A stretch of DNA of 64,000 bases from Methylomonas rapida. Its GTDB lineage: Bacteria > Pseudomonadota > Gammaproteobacteria > Methylococcales > Methylomonadaceae. The DNA is taken from positions 2,046,001 to 2,110,000 of the forward strand of contig NZ_CP113517.1 of NCBI RefSeq assembly GCF_024360925.2. The letters run 5' to 3'. The notes under the pieces were generated by a model, which was not told where the DNA came from, did not search any database, and saw nothing but the letters and a program-made list of their open reading frames with translations. Position 1 is the stretch's first letter, and every line of letters begins with the position of its first letter. Positions 18,496-29,729 of this stretch are shown here, piece by piece. A program made the translations under genes and the position numbers.

Positions 18496-19062
18496 ATGAT
18501 ACAGGAAACGATAGTAAGCACCATCAGCGCGGCAGGTATAGCACATATCGCGCCGATGGGGGTACATGTGCGGGGCGATGAATTTGTCATTTTGCCGTTC
18601 AAGCCATCCACCACGTTGAATAATGTGCTGGAAACGAAAACGGCCGTGATCAATTGTTGCGACGATGTGCGGGTATTCGCGGGCTGCCTGACCGGCCGGC
18701 GCGATTGGCCCTTATTGCCGGCGCAGCAGGTAATGGGCAATTATCTGGCCGATACTTTGGCTCATACCGAATTGCAGTTGATACGCATCGAGGACGATGC
18801 CGTTCGCCCCAAACTGTTTTGCCAGGCGGTCCATGCGGTCAACCATAAACCCTTTCAGGGCTTCAATCGCGCCCAGTTCGCGGTGTTGGAGGCGGCGATA
18901 TTGGTCAGTCGGCTCGATAGATTGCCGTGGGACAAGATTCAAACCGAGCTGGATTATCTCGGTATCGGTTTGGAAAAATGCGCCGGCGACCGGGAGCGGG
19001 AGGCCTGGGGCTGGTTGATGGAAGTCGTCGAACGGCATCGACTGATGGCGGTGGCGTCATGA
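18496..19062 (+). CDS. DUF447-family protein, linked to the tetrahydromethanopterin pathway
   Basis: This 188-residue protein matches the DUF447 family, a split-barrel flavin-reductase-like fold found in archaea and H4MPT-dependent methylotrophs. Supporting motifs are ISAAGIAHIAPMGVHVRGDE at the N-terminus, KTAVINCCDDVRVFA, and FNRAQFAVLEAAILVSRLD. In methylotrophs such genes cluster with C1-carrier genes, but the reaction is not established. Its stop overlaps the mfnB start (ATGA), so the two are probably translated together and act in the same pathway. The ATG at 18496 has an AGATTTACC context without a strong ribosome-binding site. Confidence 0.8.
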   Translation: MIQETIVSTISAAGIAHIAPMGVHVRGDEFVILPFKPSTTLNNVLETKTAVINCCDDVRVFAGCLTGRRDWPLLPAQQVMGNYLADTLAHTELQLIRIEDDAVRPKLFCQAVHAVNHKPFQGFNRAQFAVLEAAILVSRLDRLPWDKIQTELDYLGIGLEKCAGDREREAWGWLMEVVERHRLMAVAS

Positions 19063-19793
19063 GCGCTATGTTGGCCAGCGTCAACAGTTTGCAGGAGGCA
19101 TTGTTCGTCGAGACATTCGCTGTCGACGTGATCGATTTGAAACAACCGGCGCAGGGCGCCCTGGGCGCCTTGGACGTCGATTCGGTCAAAGAAATCGTCG
19201 CCAGGCTGAATCCGGATACGCTCGTCAGCGCCACGGTGGGCGATTTGCCGATGCAGCCGGAAGTGTTGTTCGACGCGGTCGATGCAATGGCGGCGACCGG
19301 CGTCGATTACGTCAAGATAGGCTTTTTTCCCGGCGGTGACTGGTCGGCCTGCATCGAACGCCTGTCCGCCTTGGCGGCTCGGGGCTACGCCCTGATTGCG
19401 GTGCTGTTTGCCGATACCCGGCCCGATCTTGCGCTTGTCCCGGCGCTGCGGCAGGCGGGTTTCCGAGGCGTGATGCTGGATACCATGGACAAGCAACGAG
19501 GCTCCTTGACCGACCTCATGACTATCGAACAGTTGCAAGAATTTGTCGTGCTGGCCAAGATTCAGGGGCTGTTGACCGGGCTTGCGGGCTCGCTCAGGCG
19601 GCAGGATGTTTCGGCTTTGTTGCCGTTGCAGGCCGATTATCTGGGATTTAGGGGCGGCTTATGCCAACGGCATTGCCGGACCGCGGCATTGGATGGCGAA
19701 CGGATTGCCGGCATCCGCCGATTGCTCGAATACAAGACAGACCCTTCGTCTGTGCGGCCTGAAACCCTGCGGCAACAGGCCGGTATTGCATAG
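19059..19793 (+). CDS. mfnB: (5-formylfuran-3-yl)methyl phosphate synthase
   Basis: MfnB condenses two glyceraldehyde-3-phosphate molecules into the furan precursor of methanofuran. In methylotrophs this supplies the cofactor of the formyltransferase/hydrolase complex. The 244 residues match the family (DUF556, about 235). Catalytic candidates align with those reported for the archaeal enzyme: Lys28 in DVIDLKQPAQGALGALD, Lys86 in VDYVKIGFFPGG, and Asp141/Lys145 in GVMLDTMDKQRGSL. The ATG at 19059 overlaps the DUF447 stop by 4 nt. The GGDEF-EAL gene starts 18 nt downstream on the same strand and may be cotranscribed. Confidence 0.88.
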   Translation: MSAMLASVNSLQEALFVETFAVDVIDLKQPAQGALGALDVDSVKEIVARLNPDTLVSATVGDLPMQPEVLFDAVDAMAATGVDYVKIGFFPGGDWSACIERLSALAARGYALIAVLFADTRPDLALVPALRQAGFRGVMLDTMDKQRGSLTDLMTIEQLQEFVVLAKIQGLLTGLAGSLRRQDVSALLPLQADYLGFRGGLCQRHCRTAALDGERIAGIRRLLEYKTDPSSVRPETLRQQAGIA

Positions 19794-19811
19794 ACCGATA
19801 AAGGATAGAAC

Positions 19812-22361
19812 ATGCTGATTTGCGGCACACCCTATCACCAGCGCTTGAGACCAGTATTGTACCTGCTGGGTTTGTTGCTATTGATTCAAATCGGCAGCGC
19901 GGTGTATGCCCCCCTGTCTTTCTTGCTGGCGATGGACAATTACGTGCCCTTGCATACGGTATTGGAAATGCTGTCCATCGTGATTTCCGCGCTGGTGTTC
20001 GCGGCGGGGTGGATAGTCTACGAAAAGGAAGATGCCGGTAATTTGATGTTGCTGGCTTGCGGTTTTCTCGGTGTCGCCTTGCTGGATGTGATGCATACCA
20101 TGTCCTATCCGGGCATGCCGGACTGGGTTTCGCAAAATAGCCCGGAAAAGGCCATACAATTCTGGTTGGCCGCGCGGAGTTTGGCGGCCATTGCCCTGTT
20201 CGCAGTGGCCTTTTTGCCGGACTGGCCGTTGAACAATCTGCGAACACGCTGGCTGATGCTGACAGGCGTATTGTCGTTGGTTGGGCTGATCACGGTCGTC
20301 GTGTTATCGCAACCCCTTTGGGTGCCCCGCACCTTTCTGCCCGGCCAGGGATTGACCCCATTCAAGAAAAACTTCGAATATCTGCTGGTGTTGATCTATG
20401 CGACGATGGCGTGGCGCTTTTTCCGTAAAAGCCATAGCCCGCATGTATTGAATGTAACCGGCTTATTTGCCGCCGCCGCGATCATGGCGATGAGCGAGAT
20501 GTTTTTCACCTTGTATGCCGATGTGACCGACAGTTTTTCATTGTTGGGTCATATTTATAAATTCATTGCCTACACCCTGATTTATTGTTCGGTATTCACC
20601 AACAGCATAGAGTTGCCATATCAGCGACTTCATCAAAGCAAACGGGCATTCCAGGATAGCGAAGCCAAGTTTCACGCCATCATCAAGGAATCGCCCGTTG
20701 CTTACATGCTAAAAGCTCCGGATCGGCGGATCCGCTATTTGAATCCGGCTTTTATCGAGACCTTCGGCTACTGCGAAGCTGATTTGCCCGATTGGCAAAG
20801 CTGGTGGCGGCAAGCGTTTCCCGATGCGGATTATCGGCAGAAGTGCATGGACGCCTGGCAATTGCATGTCGAGGTGGCGCATGCCCAGCAACGAGCCGTG
20901 CTCCCGATGGAGTTCGACATCTGCTGCAAGAACGGCGGCAAGCGTACCGTGCTGATCAACGTGGCCTTTCTCGACAATGAACTGGCCGGCCATCGTGTCG
21001 TCATCTTGCAGGATATTACCGAACGCGTCGAAGCGATGAACGTGATTTGGCGGCAGGCCCATCTCGATCCGCTGACCGAGTTGCCCAACCGCAATCAGTT
21101 TCTGGACAATCTGACGCAGGAAATGGTCAAGGCGCGGCGGTCTGGTTTGCGCATGGCCCTGTTATTCATCGATCTGGATCGTTTCAAGGACGTCAACGAT
21201 ACGCTCGGCCATTTCATGGGGGATGTCTTGTTGCGTGAGGCCGCCCAGCGCTTGCGCGAGGCGATCGAGCGGCCGCTGACCTTGGCGCGGCTGGGGGGCG
21301 ATGAGTTCACCGTGATCGTTACCGATTTGCAGGCACGCGCGGACGTCAACCCCATTGCGCAGCAGATTTTGCATTGCCTGGCCGAGCCATTCGTGCTGGA
21401 TGAAGAAATGGTTTATTTGTCGGCCAGTATCGGGGTCGCGTTTTATCCCGACGATGCCGATAATGCCGAGGTTCTGCTGAAAAACGCCGATCAAGCCATG
21501 TATGAAGCCAAGAAGCTCGGGCGCGACCGCTATAGTTTGTTTACCGACCAGATGCAACGCCAGGCGCAAAACCGCATGCGATTGCTCGGCGAATTGCATG
21601 GCGCGTTGTCCAAGCAACAGTTGCAAGTGGTTTACCAGCCCATCGTGGAACTGGCGACGCAAACCGTCTGCAAGGCCGAAGCCTTGTTACGCTGGCAGCA
21701 TCCGACGCTGGGCATGGTCAGTCCGGTCGAGTTCATTCCGCTGGCCGAAGAAACCGGCGTCATCGTCGAAATCGGAGAATGGGTGTTTCGCACCGCCGCC
21801 GAGCAAGTCAAGCATTGGCGTCAGAGCTATCTTCCGGAGTTTCAGGTCAGCATCAACAAATCGCCGGTTCAGTTTTGCAACGAACGTTATGACCAGACAC
21901 ACTGGTTGAATCAATTGGAACAACTGGGTTTACCTGGGCAAAGCATAGTGGTTGAAATTACCGAAGGCTTGTTGCTGGATGCCCGCGAACTGGTGAGCCG
22001 GCAATTGCTGATTTTTCGCGATGCCGGCATTCAGGTGGCGCTGGACGACTTTGGCACCGGTTATTCGTCGCTGGCCTATTTAAAAAAATTCGACATCGAT
22101 TACTTAAAAATCGATCGTTCTTTCGTCAGTCATCTGCAAGCCGATTCCAGCGATTTGGCCCTTTGTGAAGCCATCATCGTAATGGCACACAAGCTGGGTA
22201 TCAAAGTGATTGCTGAAGGCATAGAAACCGCCGAACAATACGCTTTGTTGGTCAAAGCCGGCTGTGATTACGGACAGGGTTATTTGTTCTCCAGGCCCGT
22301 GTCCGCCGAAGCTTTCAACGTGCTGCTGGAATCGCCAGCATCCTGGCGTATCGTAAGCTAA
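19812..22361 (+). CDS. MASE3-PAS-GGDEF-EAL membrane cyclic-di-GMP protein
   Basis: This 849-residue protein starts with a seven- or eight-helix MASE3-type membrane sensor (about 1-265, containing LDVMHTMSYPGMPDWV). It continues with a PAS domain (about 280-400), a GGDEF domain (about 405-575, intact LGGDEFTVIV) and an EAL domain (about 585-840). The EAL site looks complete (EALLRW, DDFGTGYSSLAYLKKFDIDY, EGIETAEQ), so both synthesis and hydrolysis of cyclic di-GMP are possible. It lies in the inner membrane. An AAGGATAG site precedes the ATG. It follows mfnB by 18 nt, an unusual link between C1-cofactor synthesis and second-messenger signalling. Confidence 0.92.
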   Translation: MLICGTPYHQRLRPVLYLLGLLLLIQIGSAVYAPLSFLLAMDNYVPLHTVLEMLSIVISALVFAAGWIVYEKEDAGNLMLLACGFLGVALLDVMHTMSYPGMPDWVSQNSPEKAIQFWLAARSLAAIALFAVAFLPDWPLNNLRTRWLMLTGVLSLVGLITVVVLSQPLWVPRTFLPGQGLTPFKKNFEYLLVLIYATMAWRFFRKSHSPHVLNVTGLFAAAAIMAMSEMFFTLYADVTDSFSLLGHIYKFIAYTLIYCSVFTNSIELPYQRLHQSKRAFQDSEAKFHAIIKESPVAYMLKAPDRRIRYLNPAFIETFGYCEADLPDWQSWWRQAFPDADYRQKCMDAWQLHVEVAHAQQRAVLPMEFDICCKNGGKRTVLINVAFLDNELAGHRVVILQDITERVEAMNVIWRQAHLDPLTELPNRNQFLDNLTQEMVKARRSGLRMALLFIDLDRFKDVNDTLGHFMGDVLLREAAQRLREAIERPLTLARLGGDEFTVIVTDLQARADVNPIAQQILHCLAEPFVLDEEMVYLSASIGVAFYPDDADNAEVLLKNADQAMYEAKKLGRDRYSLFTDQMQRQAQNRMRLLGELHGALSKQQLQVVYQPIVELATQTVCKAEALLRWQHPTLGMVSPVEFIPLAEETGVIVEIGEWVFRTAAEQVKHWRQSYLPEFQVSINKSPVQFCNERYDQTHWLNQLEQLGLPGQSIVVEITEGLLLDARELVSRQLLIFRDAGIQVALDDFGTGYSSLAYLKKFDIDYLKIDRSFVSHLQADSSDLALCEAIIVMAHKLGIKVIAEGIETAEQYALLVKAGCDYGQGYLFSRPVSAEAFNVLLESPASWRIVS

Positions 22362-22460
22362 ACTGAATCTCTGCCGGCGGGTGTTCAGGTTGCGGGAGGT
22401 TTATCCGCACTGGCCCGTTTTGCCCAATGCCGGGCTGCAATCACTAGAAAGGGAAGGGCC

Positions 22461-23549
22461 ATGACGACTTTGCAACAAACACCTTTATACGACTTGCATA
22501 AACAGCTCGGCGCCAAAATGACCGCTTTTGCCGGCTACGCGATGCCATTGCAATACGACAAAGGCATCATCCATGAGCATTTGCATTGCCGCGCTCAGGC
22601 CGGCTTGTTTGATATTTCCCACATGGGCCAGGGCCGTATTCTGGGCGAGCAAGCGGCGGCCGCATTGGAAAGACTCACGCCCGGCGGCATCGTCGATTTG
22701 CCGGTCGGCGCGCAAAAATACACGGTGTTGACCAATGCCGAGGGCGGGGTGATCGACGACATCATCGTGACCCGCAGCGAAGCTGGCTTGAGCCTGATCG
22801 TCAATGCAGCCTGCAAGGACAAGGATTTTGCCCATTTGCGCCGGCATTTGCCGCCTGACTGCGAATTCGAAACTTGTAATGACTTGGCTTTGCTGGCTTT
22901 GCAGGGACCGTTGGCGGTGAAGGTCATGGCCAAATTTTCCGCCGAGGCGATCGATTTGCGTTTCATGCAAGCCTGCGCAAGCGATATAGCCGGCGTTGCT
23001 TGTCTGATCAGCCGGAGCGGTTATACCGGCGAGGATGGTTTTGAAATCTCATTGCCGCAAGCCGAAGCCGAGCGCATCGCCCGTTTGCTGCTGGCGGAAG
23101 AGGGTGTCGAACCGATGGGGCTGGGCGCGCGCGATACCTTGCGCCTGGAGGCCGGGCTTTGTCTGTATGGCCATGAACTCAGCGAAACCATCACTCCTAT
23201 CGAGGCCGGCTTGCGCTGGCTGTTCAAGAAAGGCCATAGCGACTTTCCCGGCGCGGCAACACTGGCGGCGCAATTGATACAGGGGGCCGAGCGGGTGCGG
23301 GTGGGCCTGGCGGTGGAGGGTAAAATCCCGGTGCGCGAAGGCGCCGTGATTTGCGCCGCCGACGGCTCCGAGCTGGGCCGGGTCAGTAGCGGTGGTTTTT
23401 CTCCCAGTCTGGGCCGACCGGTGGCGATGGCTTTTGTCGCCCGCGATTCGGCACGGCCCGGCACCCGGTTATATGCCAATGTGCGCGATCAGCGTATTGC
23501 CGTCCAGGTTTGCGCGCTGCCTTTCGTCCCTCACCATTATCGGAGGTAA
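22461..23549 (+). CDS. gcvT: Glycine cleavage system T protein (aminomethyltransferase)
   Basis: GcvT transfers the aminomethyl carbon from lipoyl-GcvH to tetrahydrofolate, releasing ammonia. The 362 residues match the family. Motifs include [20 protein letters not shown] at the N-terminus, [44 protein letters not shown] and a C-terminal barrel ending in VPHHYRR. The ATG at 22461 has an AGGGAAGGG ribosome-binding site. gcvP follows after 5 nt with its own GGAGGT. gcvH, usually between gcvT and gcvP, is not here and must lie elsewhere. No glycine riboswitch was recognised upstream. Confidence 0.96.
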   Translation: MTTLQQTPLYDLHKQLGAKMTAFAGYAMPLQYDKGIIHEHLHCRAQAGLFDISHMGQGRILGEQAAAALERLTPGGIVDLPVGAQKYTVLTNAEGGVIDDIIVTRSEAGLSLIVNAACKDKDFAHLRRHLPPDCEFETCNDLALLALQGPLAVKVMAKFSAEAIDLRFMQACASDIAGVACLISRSGYTGEDGFEISLPQAEAERIARLLLAEEGVEPMGLGARDTLRLEAGLCLYGHELSETITPIEAGLRWLFKKGHSDFPGAATLAAQLIQGAERVRVGLAVEGKIPVREGAVICAADGSELGRVSSGGFSPSLGRPVAMAFVARDSARPGTRLYANVRDQRIAVQVCALPFVPHHYRR

Positions 23550-23554
23550 ACCTC

Positions 23555-26455
23555 ATGTCAGCACAGCGTCCCCGTCTGGAACAACTGGAAATGCGCGGCA
23601 GTTTCATTCCGCGCCATATCGGACCCGATGCCCGGCAAACCCAGGAGATGCTGGCCGAACTGGGCTTGGGTCAATTGGAGGATCTGGTCGAGCAAGTGAT
23701 TCCAGCCAATATCCTGAATCACGAACCCTTGAAATTGACCGAAACCATCAGCGAGCGGGCGGTGATCAAATACCTGCGCGCCATGCGCGAGCGCAACCAG
23801 GTGCTGACCTCGATGATAGGCATGGGTTATTACGACACCATCATGCCGTCGGTCATCAAGCGCAACGTGCTGGAAAATCCGGGCTGGTACACGGCTTATA
23901 CCCCGTATCAGGCCGAAGTCAGCCAGGGTCGCCTGGAAGCCTTGTTGAATTTTCAACAGATGGTCATCGATTTGACCGGCATGGAATTGGCCAATGCCTC
24001 GCTGTTGGACGAAGCCACCGCCGTCGCCGAGGCGATGACGATGTCGCGGCGGCTGGCCCAAAGTGCGTCCAACGTGGTGCTGATCGATCAGGATTGTCAC
24101 CCGCAAACCCTCGCCGTGGTGCAAACCCGCGCCGCCTCGTTGGGATATGAGGTCGTGGTCGCCGACCCCTATGCCGATTTGCAGCAACAGGATTTTTTTG
24201 CGCTGATCGTGCAATATCCGGGTTCGAAGGGCGAAGTGCGGGATTTGACGGCTTGCGTCGCCGCGGCGCACGCCAAGCAGGCTTTGGTGACGGTGGCGGC
24301 CGATTTGTTGAGTCTGGTTCTGCTGAAACCGCCGGCGGCGTTTGACGTCGATATCGTGGTTGGCAGTGCACAGCGTTTTGGCGTGCCGATGGGCTACGGC
24401 GGCCCGCATGCGGCGTTTTTTGCCACCCGCGACGCATTCAAGCGTTCGGTGCCGGGCCGCATCATCGGCGTTTCCAAGGACAGCCATGGCCAAATCGCGC
24501 TACGCATGGCCCTGCAAACCCGCGAGCAGCACATCCGCCGCGACAAGGCTACCAGCAATATTTGCACCTCGCAGGTGTTGCTCGCGGTCATCGCCGGCTT
24601 TTACGCGGTCTATCACGGCCCGGAAGGTTTGCGCCTGATCGCCGGTCGGGTGCATCGCTACGCCCAGATCGCCGCGGCCGGTATCGCGCATTATGGCCAC
24701 GAGGTGGTCAGTCGCTGTTATTTCGATACGCTGCAGGTGCGCATCCCCAATCGCGCCAGACGGATAGCCGCCAGGGCGGAAGAGAGGGGGATGAATTTAC
24801 GCATCATCGATGCTGATACGCTCGGCATTTCGCTGGACGAAACCACGACCCGTAACGACATCCGGAATTTGTGGCAGGCGTTTTCGTCGCCGGGCTATGA
24901 GATGCCGGACATCGCCGTGTTGGATAAGCACCTGACGGAATGCATTCCAGATGCCTTAATGAGGGATGACGCGATCCTGCAAAACCCGGTGTTCACCCGC
25001 TACCACTCCGAGACCGAAATGATGCGCTACATGCGCAAGCTGGCGCGGCGCGACATTGCATTGGACAGGGCGATGATCCCGCTCGGCTCCTGCACGATGA
25101 AATTGAACGCAGCGACAGAGATGCAGGCCATCTCGGTTTACGAATTCAATGCCATGCATCCTTTCGCGCCGCTGCATCAAGCCCAGGGGTATCAGCAGCT
25201 GTTCGCCGAACTGGAAGACATGCTGTGCGACCTGACGGGATTCGACGCCTTTTCCCTGCAGCCCAATGCCGGTTCGCAGGGCGAATACACGGGCCTGCTG
25301 GTGATACGGAAATACCATGCAGTCAACGGCCAGGGCCAACGCGATGTTTGCCTGATTCCGGCCTCCGCGCATGGCACCAATCCGGCCAGTGCGGTGCTGG
25401 TGGGCCTGAAAGTCGTCGTCGTGGCTTGCGACGAAAACGGCAATGTCAGCGTCGACGACTTGCGCGCCAAGGTTGACGAACATCGAGACACCCTGGCGGC
25501 CTTGATGATTACCTATCCGTCCACCCACGGCGTGTACGAGCAGGCCTTTGTCGAGATCTGCGACATCGTGCATCGCGCCGGCGGTCAGGTGTATCTGGAT
25601 GGGGCTAATTTCAACGCTCTGGTCGGATTGAGCCGGCCGGGACGCATCGGCGCGGATGTGGCGCATTTGAATTTGCACAAAACCTTCGCGATACCGCATG
25701 GCGGCGGCGGGCCGGGTGTCGGGCCGATAGGCGTTTGTTCCCATCTGGCGCCGTTCTTGCCGGAGCATCCTGTCGTCGAGGGTGTCAATCCGGCCAAGGG
25801 CATGCATGGCACGGTCGGCACCGTGGCGGCGGCGCCGTGGGGCTCGGCCAGCATCCTGACGATTTCCTGGGCCTATATCGCGATGATGGGCGCGGCCGGC
25901 TTGAAGCGGGCCACGCTGACCGCGATTTTGAACGCCAATTACATCGCCAGGAAGCTGGCACCGCATTATCCGATTCTTTACACGGATCAAAACGGCTGGA
26001 TCGCGCACGAATGCATCATCGATTGCCGCGCTTTCAGGAAAAGCGCCAATGTCACGGTGGAAGACATCGCCAAGCGCTTGATCGACTACGGTTTTCATGC
26101 GCCGACCGTGTCGTTTCCGGTCGCCGACACCTTGATGATAGAGCCCACCGAAAGCGAGAGTAAAACCGAAATAGACCGCTTCTGCGCGGCGATGATCTCG
26201 ATTCGGGAGGAAATCCGCGAGATCGAGGACGGCGTGGCCGACCGGGATAACAACGTGCTGCACCATGCCCCGCATACGCATCGTTTGTTGCTGGAGGAAT
26301 GGATGCTGCCGTATTCCAGGCAAAAGGCCTTTTTCCCCGACAGGCATCAGCACGACGACAAATACTGGCCGCCGGTCGGGCGCATCGACAATGCCTACGG
26401 CGATCGTCATGTCATGTGCAGTTGTCCACTGGATTGGGCAGAGACCCAAGGATGA
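23555..26455 (+). CDS. gcvP: Glycine dehydrogenase (aminomethyl-transferring), P protein
   Basis: GcvP is the PLP-dependent decarboxylase of the glycine cleavage system. This is the long single-chain form (966 residues), with N-terminal ([17 protein letters not shown]) and C-terminal halves homologous to each other. The PLP lysine is near residue 709 in [27 protein letters not shown] and [15 protein letters not shown] are also typical. The ATG at 23555 follows a GGAGGT site. An in-frame ATG at 23510 lies inside gcvT and is unlikely. Together with GcvT it supplies methylene-tetrahydrofolate and handles photorespiratory or serine-cycle glycine. Confidence 0.97.
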   Translation: MSAQRPRLEQLEMRGSFIPRHIGPDARQTQEMLAELGLGQLEDLVEQVIPANILNHEPLKLTETISERAVIKYLRAMRERNQVLTSMIGMGYYDTIMPSVIKRNVLENPGWYTAYTPYQAEVSQGRLEALLNFQQMVIDLTGMELANASLLDEATAVAEAMTMSRRLAQSASNVVLIDQDCHPQTLAVVQTRAASLGYEVVVADPYADLQQQDFFALIVQYPGSKGEVRDLTACVAAAHAKQALVTVAADLLSLVLLKPPAAFDVDIVVGSAQRFGVPMGYGGPHAAFFATRDAFKRSVPGRIIGVSKDSHGQIALRMALQTREQHIRRDKATSNICTSQVLLAVIAGFYAVYHGPEGLRLIAGRVHRYAQIAAAGIAHYGHEVVSRCYFDTLQVRIPNRARRIAARAEERGMNLRIIDADTLGISLDETTTRNDIRNLWQAFSSPGYEMPDIAVLDKHLTECIPDALMRDDAILQNPVFTRYHSETEMMRYMRKLARRDIALDRAMIPLGSCTMKLNAATEMQAISVYEFNAMHPFAPLHQAQGYQQLFAELEDMLCDLTGFDAFSLQPNAGSQGEYTGLLVIRKYHAVNGQGQRDVCLIPASAHGTNPASAVLVGLKVVVVACDENGNVSVDDLRAKVDEHRDTLAALMITYPSTHGVYEQAFVEICDIVHRAGGQVYLDGANFNALVGLSRPGRIGADVAHLNLHKTFAIPHGGGGPGVGPIGVCSHLAPFLPEHPVVEGVNPAKGMHGTVGTVAAAPWGSASILTISWAYIAMMGAAGLKRATLTAILNANYIARKLAPHYPILYTDQNGWIAHECIIDCRAFRKSANVTVEDIAKRLIDYGFHAPTVSFPVADTLMIEPTESESKTEIDRFCAAMISIREEIREIEDGVADRDNNVLHHAPHTHRLLLEEWMLPYSRQKAFFPDRHQHDDKYWPPVGRIDNAYGDRHVMCSCPLDWAETQG

Positions 26456-26528
26456 GGGTAGCGCAAGCGATTTATCTCGCTCCCAAGCTCCGTCTTGGAG
26501 TGTCTGACAGCGGAGCTTGACGGTATGC

Positions 26529-26552
26529 GTTCCCAAGCTGGAGCTTGGGAAC
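26529..26552. repeat. 24-nt palindrome between gcvP and pntB
   Basis: The arms GTTCCCAAGCT and AGCTTGGGAAC are exact complements across a 2-nt centre. A second imperfect version (CCCAAGCTCC..) lies about 50 nt upstream. It lies between two convergent genes and could fold on either transcript, but no T-run follows on either side. It may be a REP-like intergenic repeat with terminator-like action. Confidence 0.65.
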
Positions 26553-26590
26553 GAGACAAAGGTTGGCCTATTCTGTCCAACCGGCTTGGT

Positions 26591-27982
26591 TCATGCCTGC
26601 AAGGCTTTGAGCAAGGCTTGCAACTTGTCATTGGCATCGCCGAACAGCATCCGGGTATTTTCCAGCACGAACAGCGGGTTGCCGACGCCGGCGTAACCCG
26701 AGGCCATGCTGCGTTTCATCACGATGGTGGTGCCACCTTTCCAGCATTCCAGAACCGGCATGCCGGCGATAGGACTGTTGGGATCGTTCAATGCCGACGG
26801 ATTGACGATGTCGTTGGCGCCGATGACGATGGTGACATCGACCTCGGGGAAATCCTCGTTGATCTCGTCCATCTCGAGTACGATGTCGTAAGGCACTTTC
26901 GCTTCCGCCAGCAACACGTTCATGTGGCCCGGCATGCGTCCTGCGACGGGATGAATCGCGAAGCGTACTTTTTTGCCCTGGGCGGTCAGCACCTTGGTGA
27001 TTTCGTTGACGGTATGCTGGGCTTGCGCGACCGCCATGCCGTAACCGGGGATGATGACGATGTTTTTGGATTCGCGCAGCAGCTGAGCGGTTTCCTCGGC
27101 TTCTATCGGCTGCACTTCGCCTTCGATTTCCGCCGCTTCACCGCCGCCTGCGCTGCCGAAGCCGCCCGCGATCACGCTCAGGAAATGACGGTTCATGGCC
27201 CGGCACATGATGTAACTCAGAATTGCACCGCTGGAGCCAACCAGGGCGCCGGTAACGATCAGAAGATCGTTGCTGAGCATGAAGCCGGTAGCGGCCGCGG
27301 CCCATCCGGAATAGCTGTTCAGCATCGAAACCACGACCGGCATGTCCGCGCCGCCGATGGCCATGACCATGTGGATGCCGAATACCACCGCGATGGCGGT
27401 CATGATCAGCAAGGGTTGCAGAGCCGCGTCGGATTCGGCGACGGCCAGGAACTGGTAACCCAGGAATACAGTGGCTATGAACATCGCCAGGTTCAACCAA
27501 TGGCGGGCGGGCAGCAATACAGGCTTGCCGGTGACCTTGCCGCACAATTTGCCGAACGCGATCACCGAACCGGAAAAGGTCACGGCGCCGATGAAGATGC
27601 CGATGTAAATTTCCAGCTCGTGTATGGTTTTTTCGATGCCGCTCAATGTCGAGCCATGATCCATGAAGCTGGCGTAGCCGACCAGGACCGCAGCCATACC
27701 GACCAGGCTGTGCATCAACGCGACCAGTTCCGGCATTTGCGTCATTTCCACGCGGATGGCGGCGATCGTGCCGATCAGGCCGCCGATCAGCAACGCGCCG
27801 GCCAGTATCGGATAAGCCGTGACATGGCCGCCGAGTATGGTGGCGACGATCGCGATGCCCATACCCAGCATGCCGTAGTAATTGCCGCGGCGGGCCGTTT
27901 CTTGCTGGCTGAGTCCGCTCAGGCTCAAAATGAACAGAATGGATGCCGCGATGTACGACATGGTAACCAAACCTTGTGACAT
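26591..27982 (-). CDS. pntB: NAD(P) transhydrogenase subunit beta
   Basis: PntB carries membrane domain II helices and the NADP(H)-binding domain III of the proton-pumping transhydrogenase, which makes NADPH from NADH. The 463 residues have nine hydrophobic segments and then the NADP site ([46 protein letters not shown]) and a C-terminal [16 protein letters not shown]. It starts 12 nt below pntA with a GGAGAAAG site, so the two form an operon. In methylotrophs it supplies NADPH for biosynthesis. No deletions are seen. Confidence 0.97.
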   Translation of the reverse strand: MSQGLVTMSYIAASILFILSLSGLSQQETARRGNYYGMLGMGIAIVATILGGHVTAYPILAGALLIGGLIGTIAAIRVEMTQMPELVALMHSLVGMAAVLVGYASFMDHGSTLSGIEKTIHELEIYIGIFIGAVTFSGSVIAFGKLCGKVTGKPVLLPARHWLNLAMFIATVFLGYQFLAVAESDAALQPLLIMTAIAVVFGIHMVMAIGGADMPVVVSMLNSYSGWAAAATGFMLSNDLLIVTGALVGSSGAILSYIMCRAMNRHFLSVIAGGFGSAGGGEAAEIEGEVQPIEAEETAQLLRESKNIVIIPGYGMAVAQAQHTVNEITKVLTAQGKKVRFAIHPVAGRMPGHMNVLLAEAKVPYDIVLEMDEINEDFPEVDVTIVIGANDIVNPSALNDPNSPIAGMPVLECWKGGTTIVMKRSMASGYAGVGNPLFVLENTRMLFGDANDKLQALLKALQA

Positions 27983-27994
27983 GAGACTTTCTCC

Positions 27995-29548
27995 TTATTT
28001 TCTGAACATTTCGAGCATGCGCCGGGTGACCAGAAAGCCGCCGACGATGTTGATGGAGGCGATCAGGATCGCTACGCCGGACAACACGGTAATCACCAGG
28101 TTATCGGGGGTCGAGACCTGCAGCAGCGCGCCGATGACGATGATGCCGCTGATGGCGTTGGTGACGCTCATCAACGGTGTGTGCAGCGAGGCAGTGACGT
28201 TCCAGATGACTTGGTAACCGACGAAGCAGGCCAGTACGAACACCGTGAAATGTTCCAGAAACGAATGCGGCGCTACCGCGCCAACCCCGAACAAGGCCGC
28301 GCCGGCCACCAATATGGGCAAGACTTGCGAGAGCACGGATTTGGGTTTTTCCGGTTTTGCCGCCACAGCCGGGGCTTCGGTCAGCGGTTTGTGGCTGCCG
28401 GTCAGTTTGGGCGGGGGAGGCGGCCAGGTGATGGCGCCTTCCTTGATCACGGTCGCGCCGCGAATCACCTCGTCGTCCATGTTGACGTTCAGGATGCCGT
28501 CCTTGCTTGGGGTTAAATCCGTCAACAAATGGCGCAGGTTGGTGGCGTAAAGCTGGCTGGATTGCGCGGCCATCCGGCTGGGCAGATTGGTGTAGCCGAT
28601 GATGGTGACTTCGTGTTTGACCACGATCTTGTCCTTTTCGGTCAGCGCGCAGTTGCCGCCTTGCTCGGCCGCCAGGTCGACGATGACGCTGCCGGGCTTC
28701 ATCGATTTCACCATGCCGGCGGTGATCAGTTCCGGCGCGGGTTTGCCGGGGATCAAGGCCGTCGTGATGATGATGTCGACTTCCATCGCCTGGCGGGCGA
28801 ACAAGGCCATTTCGGCTTCGATGAATTCCTTGGACATCACTTTGGCATAACCGCCTTCGCCGGAGCCATCTTCCTTGAAGTCCAGCATCAGGAACTCGGC
28901 GTCCATGCTTTCGATCTGTTCTTTCACTTCAGGACGCGTGTCGAAGGCGCGGACGATGGCGCCCATGCTTTTCGCGGCGCCGATCGCGGCCAAGCCGGCT
29001 ACGCCGGCGCCGATCACCAGCACCTTGGCCGGTGGCACTTTGCCGGCCGCGGTGATTTGTCCGGTAAAGAAGCGGCCGAAATGCTGCGCTGCTTCCACCA
29101 CGGCGCGGTAACCGGCGATGTTGGCCATCGAACTCAAGGCGTCCATTTTTTGCGCCCGTGACATGCGCGGCACGCTGTCCATCGCCAGGACGGTGACTTT
29201 CTTGTCCGCCAGTTTTTGCATCAATTCCGCGTTTTGCGCCGGCCAGATGAAGCTGATCAGGGTTTGCCCTTCGCGCAGCAGCTCGATTTCGTCGAGCGCC
29301 AGTTCGGGGTGCCGCTCCGGGGCCCTGATTTTCATGATGATGTCGCACTGCTCCCAGATGGCTTTGGCATTGGGAAGCACCGTGACCCCGAATTCCCGAT
29401 AGAAGTCGTCGCTGAAATTTGCCGCCAGTCCCGCGCCCGATTCCACGCAAACCTCGAAGCCGAGTTTGATGATTTTTTCGGCTGCCTCTGGCGTGGTGGC
29501 GACGCGTTTTTCACCCTCATGAATCTCTTTGGGAACGCCAATTCTCAT
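27995..29548 (-). CDS. pntA: NAD(P) transhydrogenase subunit alpha
   Basis: PntA contributes the NAD(H)-binding domain I and several membrane helices. The 517 residues start [20 protein letters not shown], followed by the Rossmann region [20 protein letters not shown] (near residue 175) and an Ala/Pro/Lys-rich linker. Four hydrophobic segments form the C-terminus, as in the single-chain alpha subunit of gammaproteobacteria rather than the split alpha1/alpha2 form. The ATG at 29548 has an AAGGAGCT ribosome-binding site; an upstream in-frame start at 29614 does not. It precedes pntB in the same transcript. Confidence 0.96.
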   Translation of the reverse strand: MRIGVPKEIHEGEKRVATTPEAAEKIIKLGFEVCVESGAGLAANFSDDFYREFGVTVLPNAKAIWEQCDIIMKIRAPERHPELALDEIELLREGQTLISFIWPAQNAELMQKLADKKVTVLAMDSVPRMSRAQKMDALSSMANIAGYRAVVEAAQHFGRFFTGQITAAGKVPPAKVLVIGAGVAGLAAIGAAKSMGAIVRAFDTRPEVKEQIESMDAEFLMLDFKEDGSGEGGYAKVMSKEFIEAEMALFARQAMEVDIIITTALIPGKPAPELITAGMVKSMKPGSVIVDLAAEQGGNCALTEKDKIVVKHEVTIIGYTNLPSRMAAQSSQLYATNLRHLLTDLTPSKDGILNVNMDDEVIRGATVIKEGAITWPPPPPKLTGSHKPLTEAPAVAAKPEKPKSVLSQVLPILVAGAALFGVGAVAPHSFLEHFTVFVLACFVGYQVIWNVTASLHTPLMSVTNAISGIIVIGALLQVSTPDNLVITVLSGVAILIASINIVGGFLVTRRMLEMFRK

Positions 29549-29729
29549 AATAGCTCCTTGTATTTTAAGGAATTGATGGAATACTGCCGCGCCATGCGCG
29601 ACGCAAATACGCAATCGAGGATAGGGGATAGTCCGGCTTTAAGCAATGGTTTTGTCGGAGCAAAGGGTTTTTTGGATTAGAATCAAGCCATGGTTTTTGG
29701 TGCAATGACATGAAAACAAGAAGACTGAA

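Noticed and set aside
22362..22460. Possible glycine riboswitch before gcvT
   Set aside because: The 99-nt gap is too short and lacks the conserved glycine-aptamer core. No expression platform was seen.
24956..26536. Minus-strand frame of 526 codons over gcvP
   Set aside because: It has arginine/glutamine-rich random composition and no family. gcvP on the other strand is certain.
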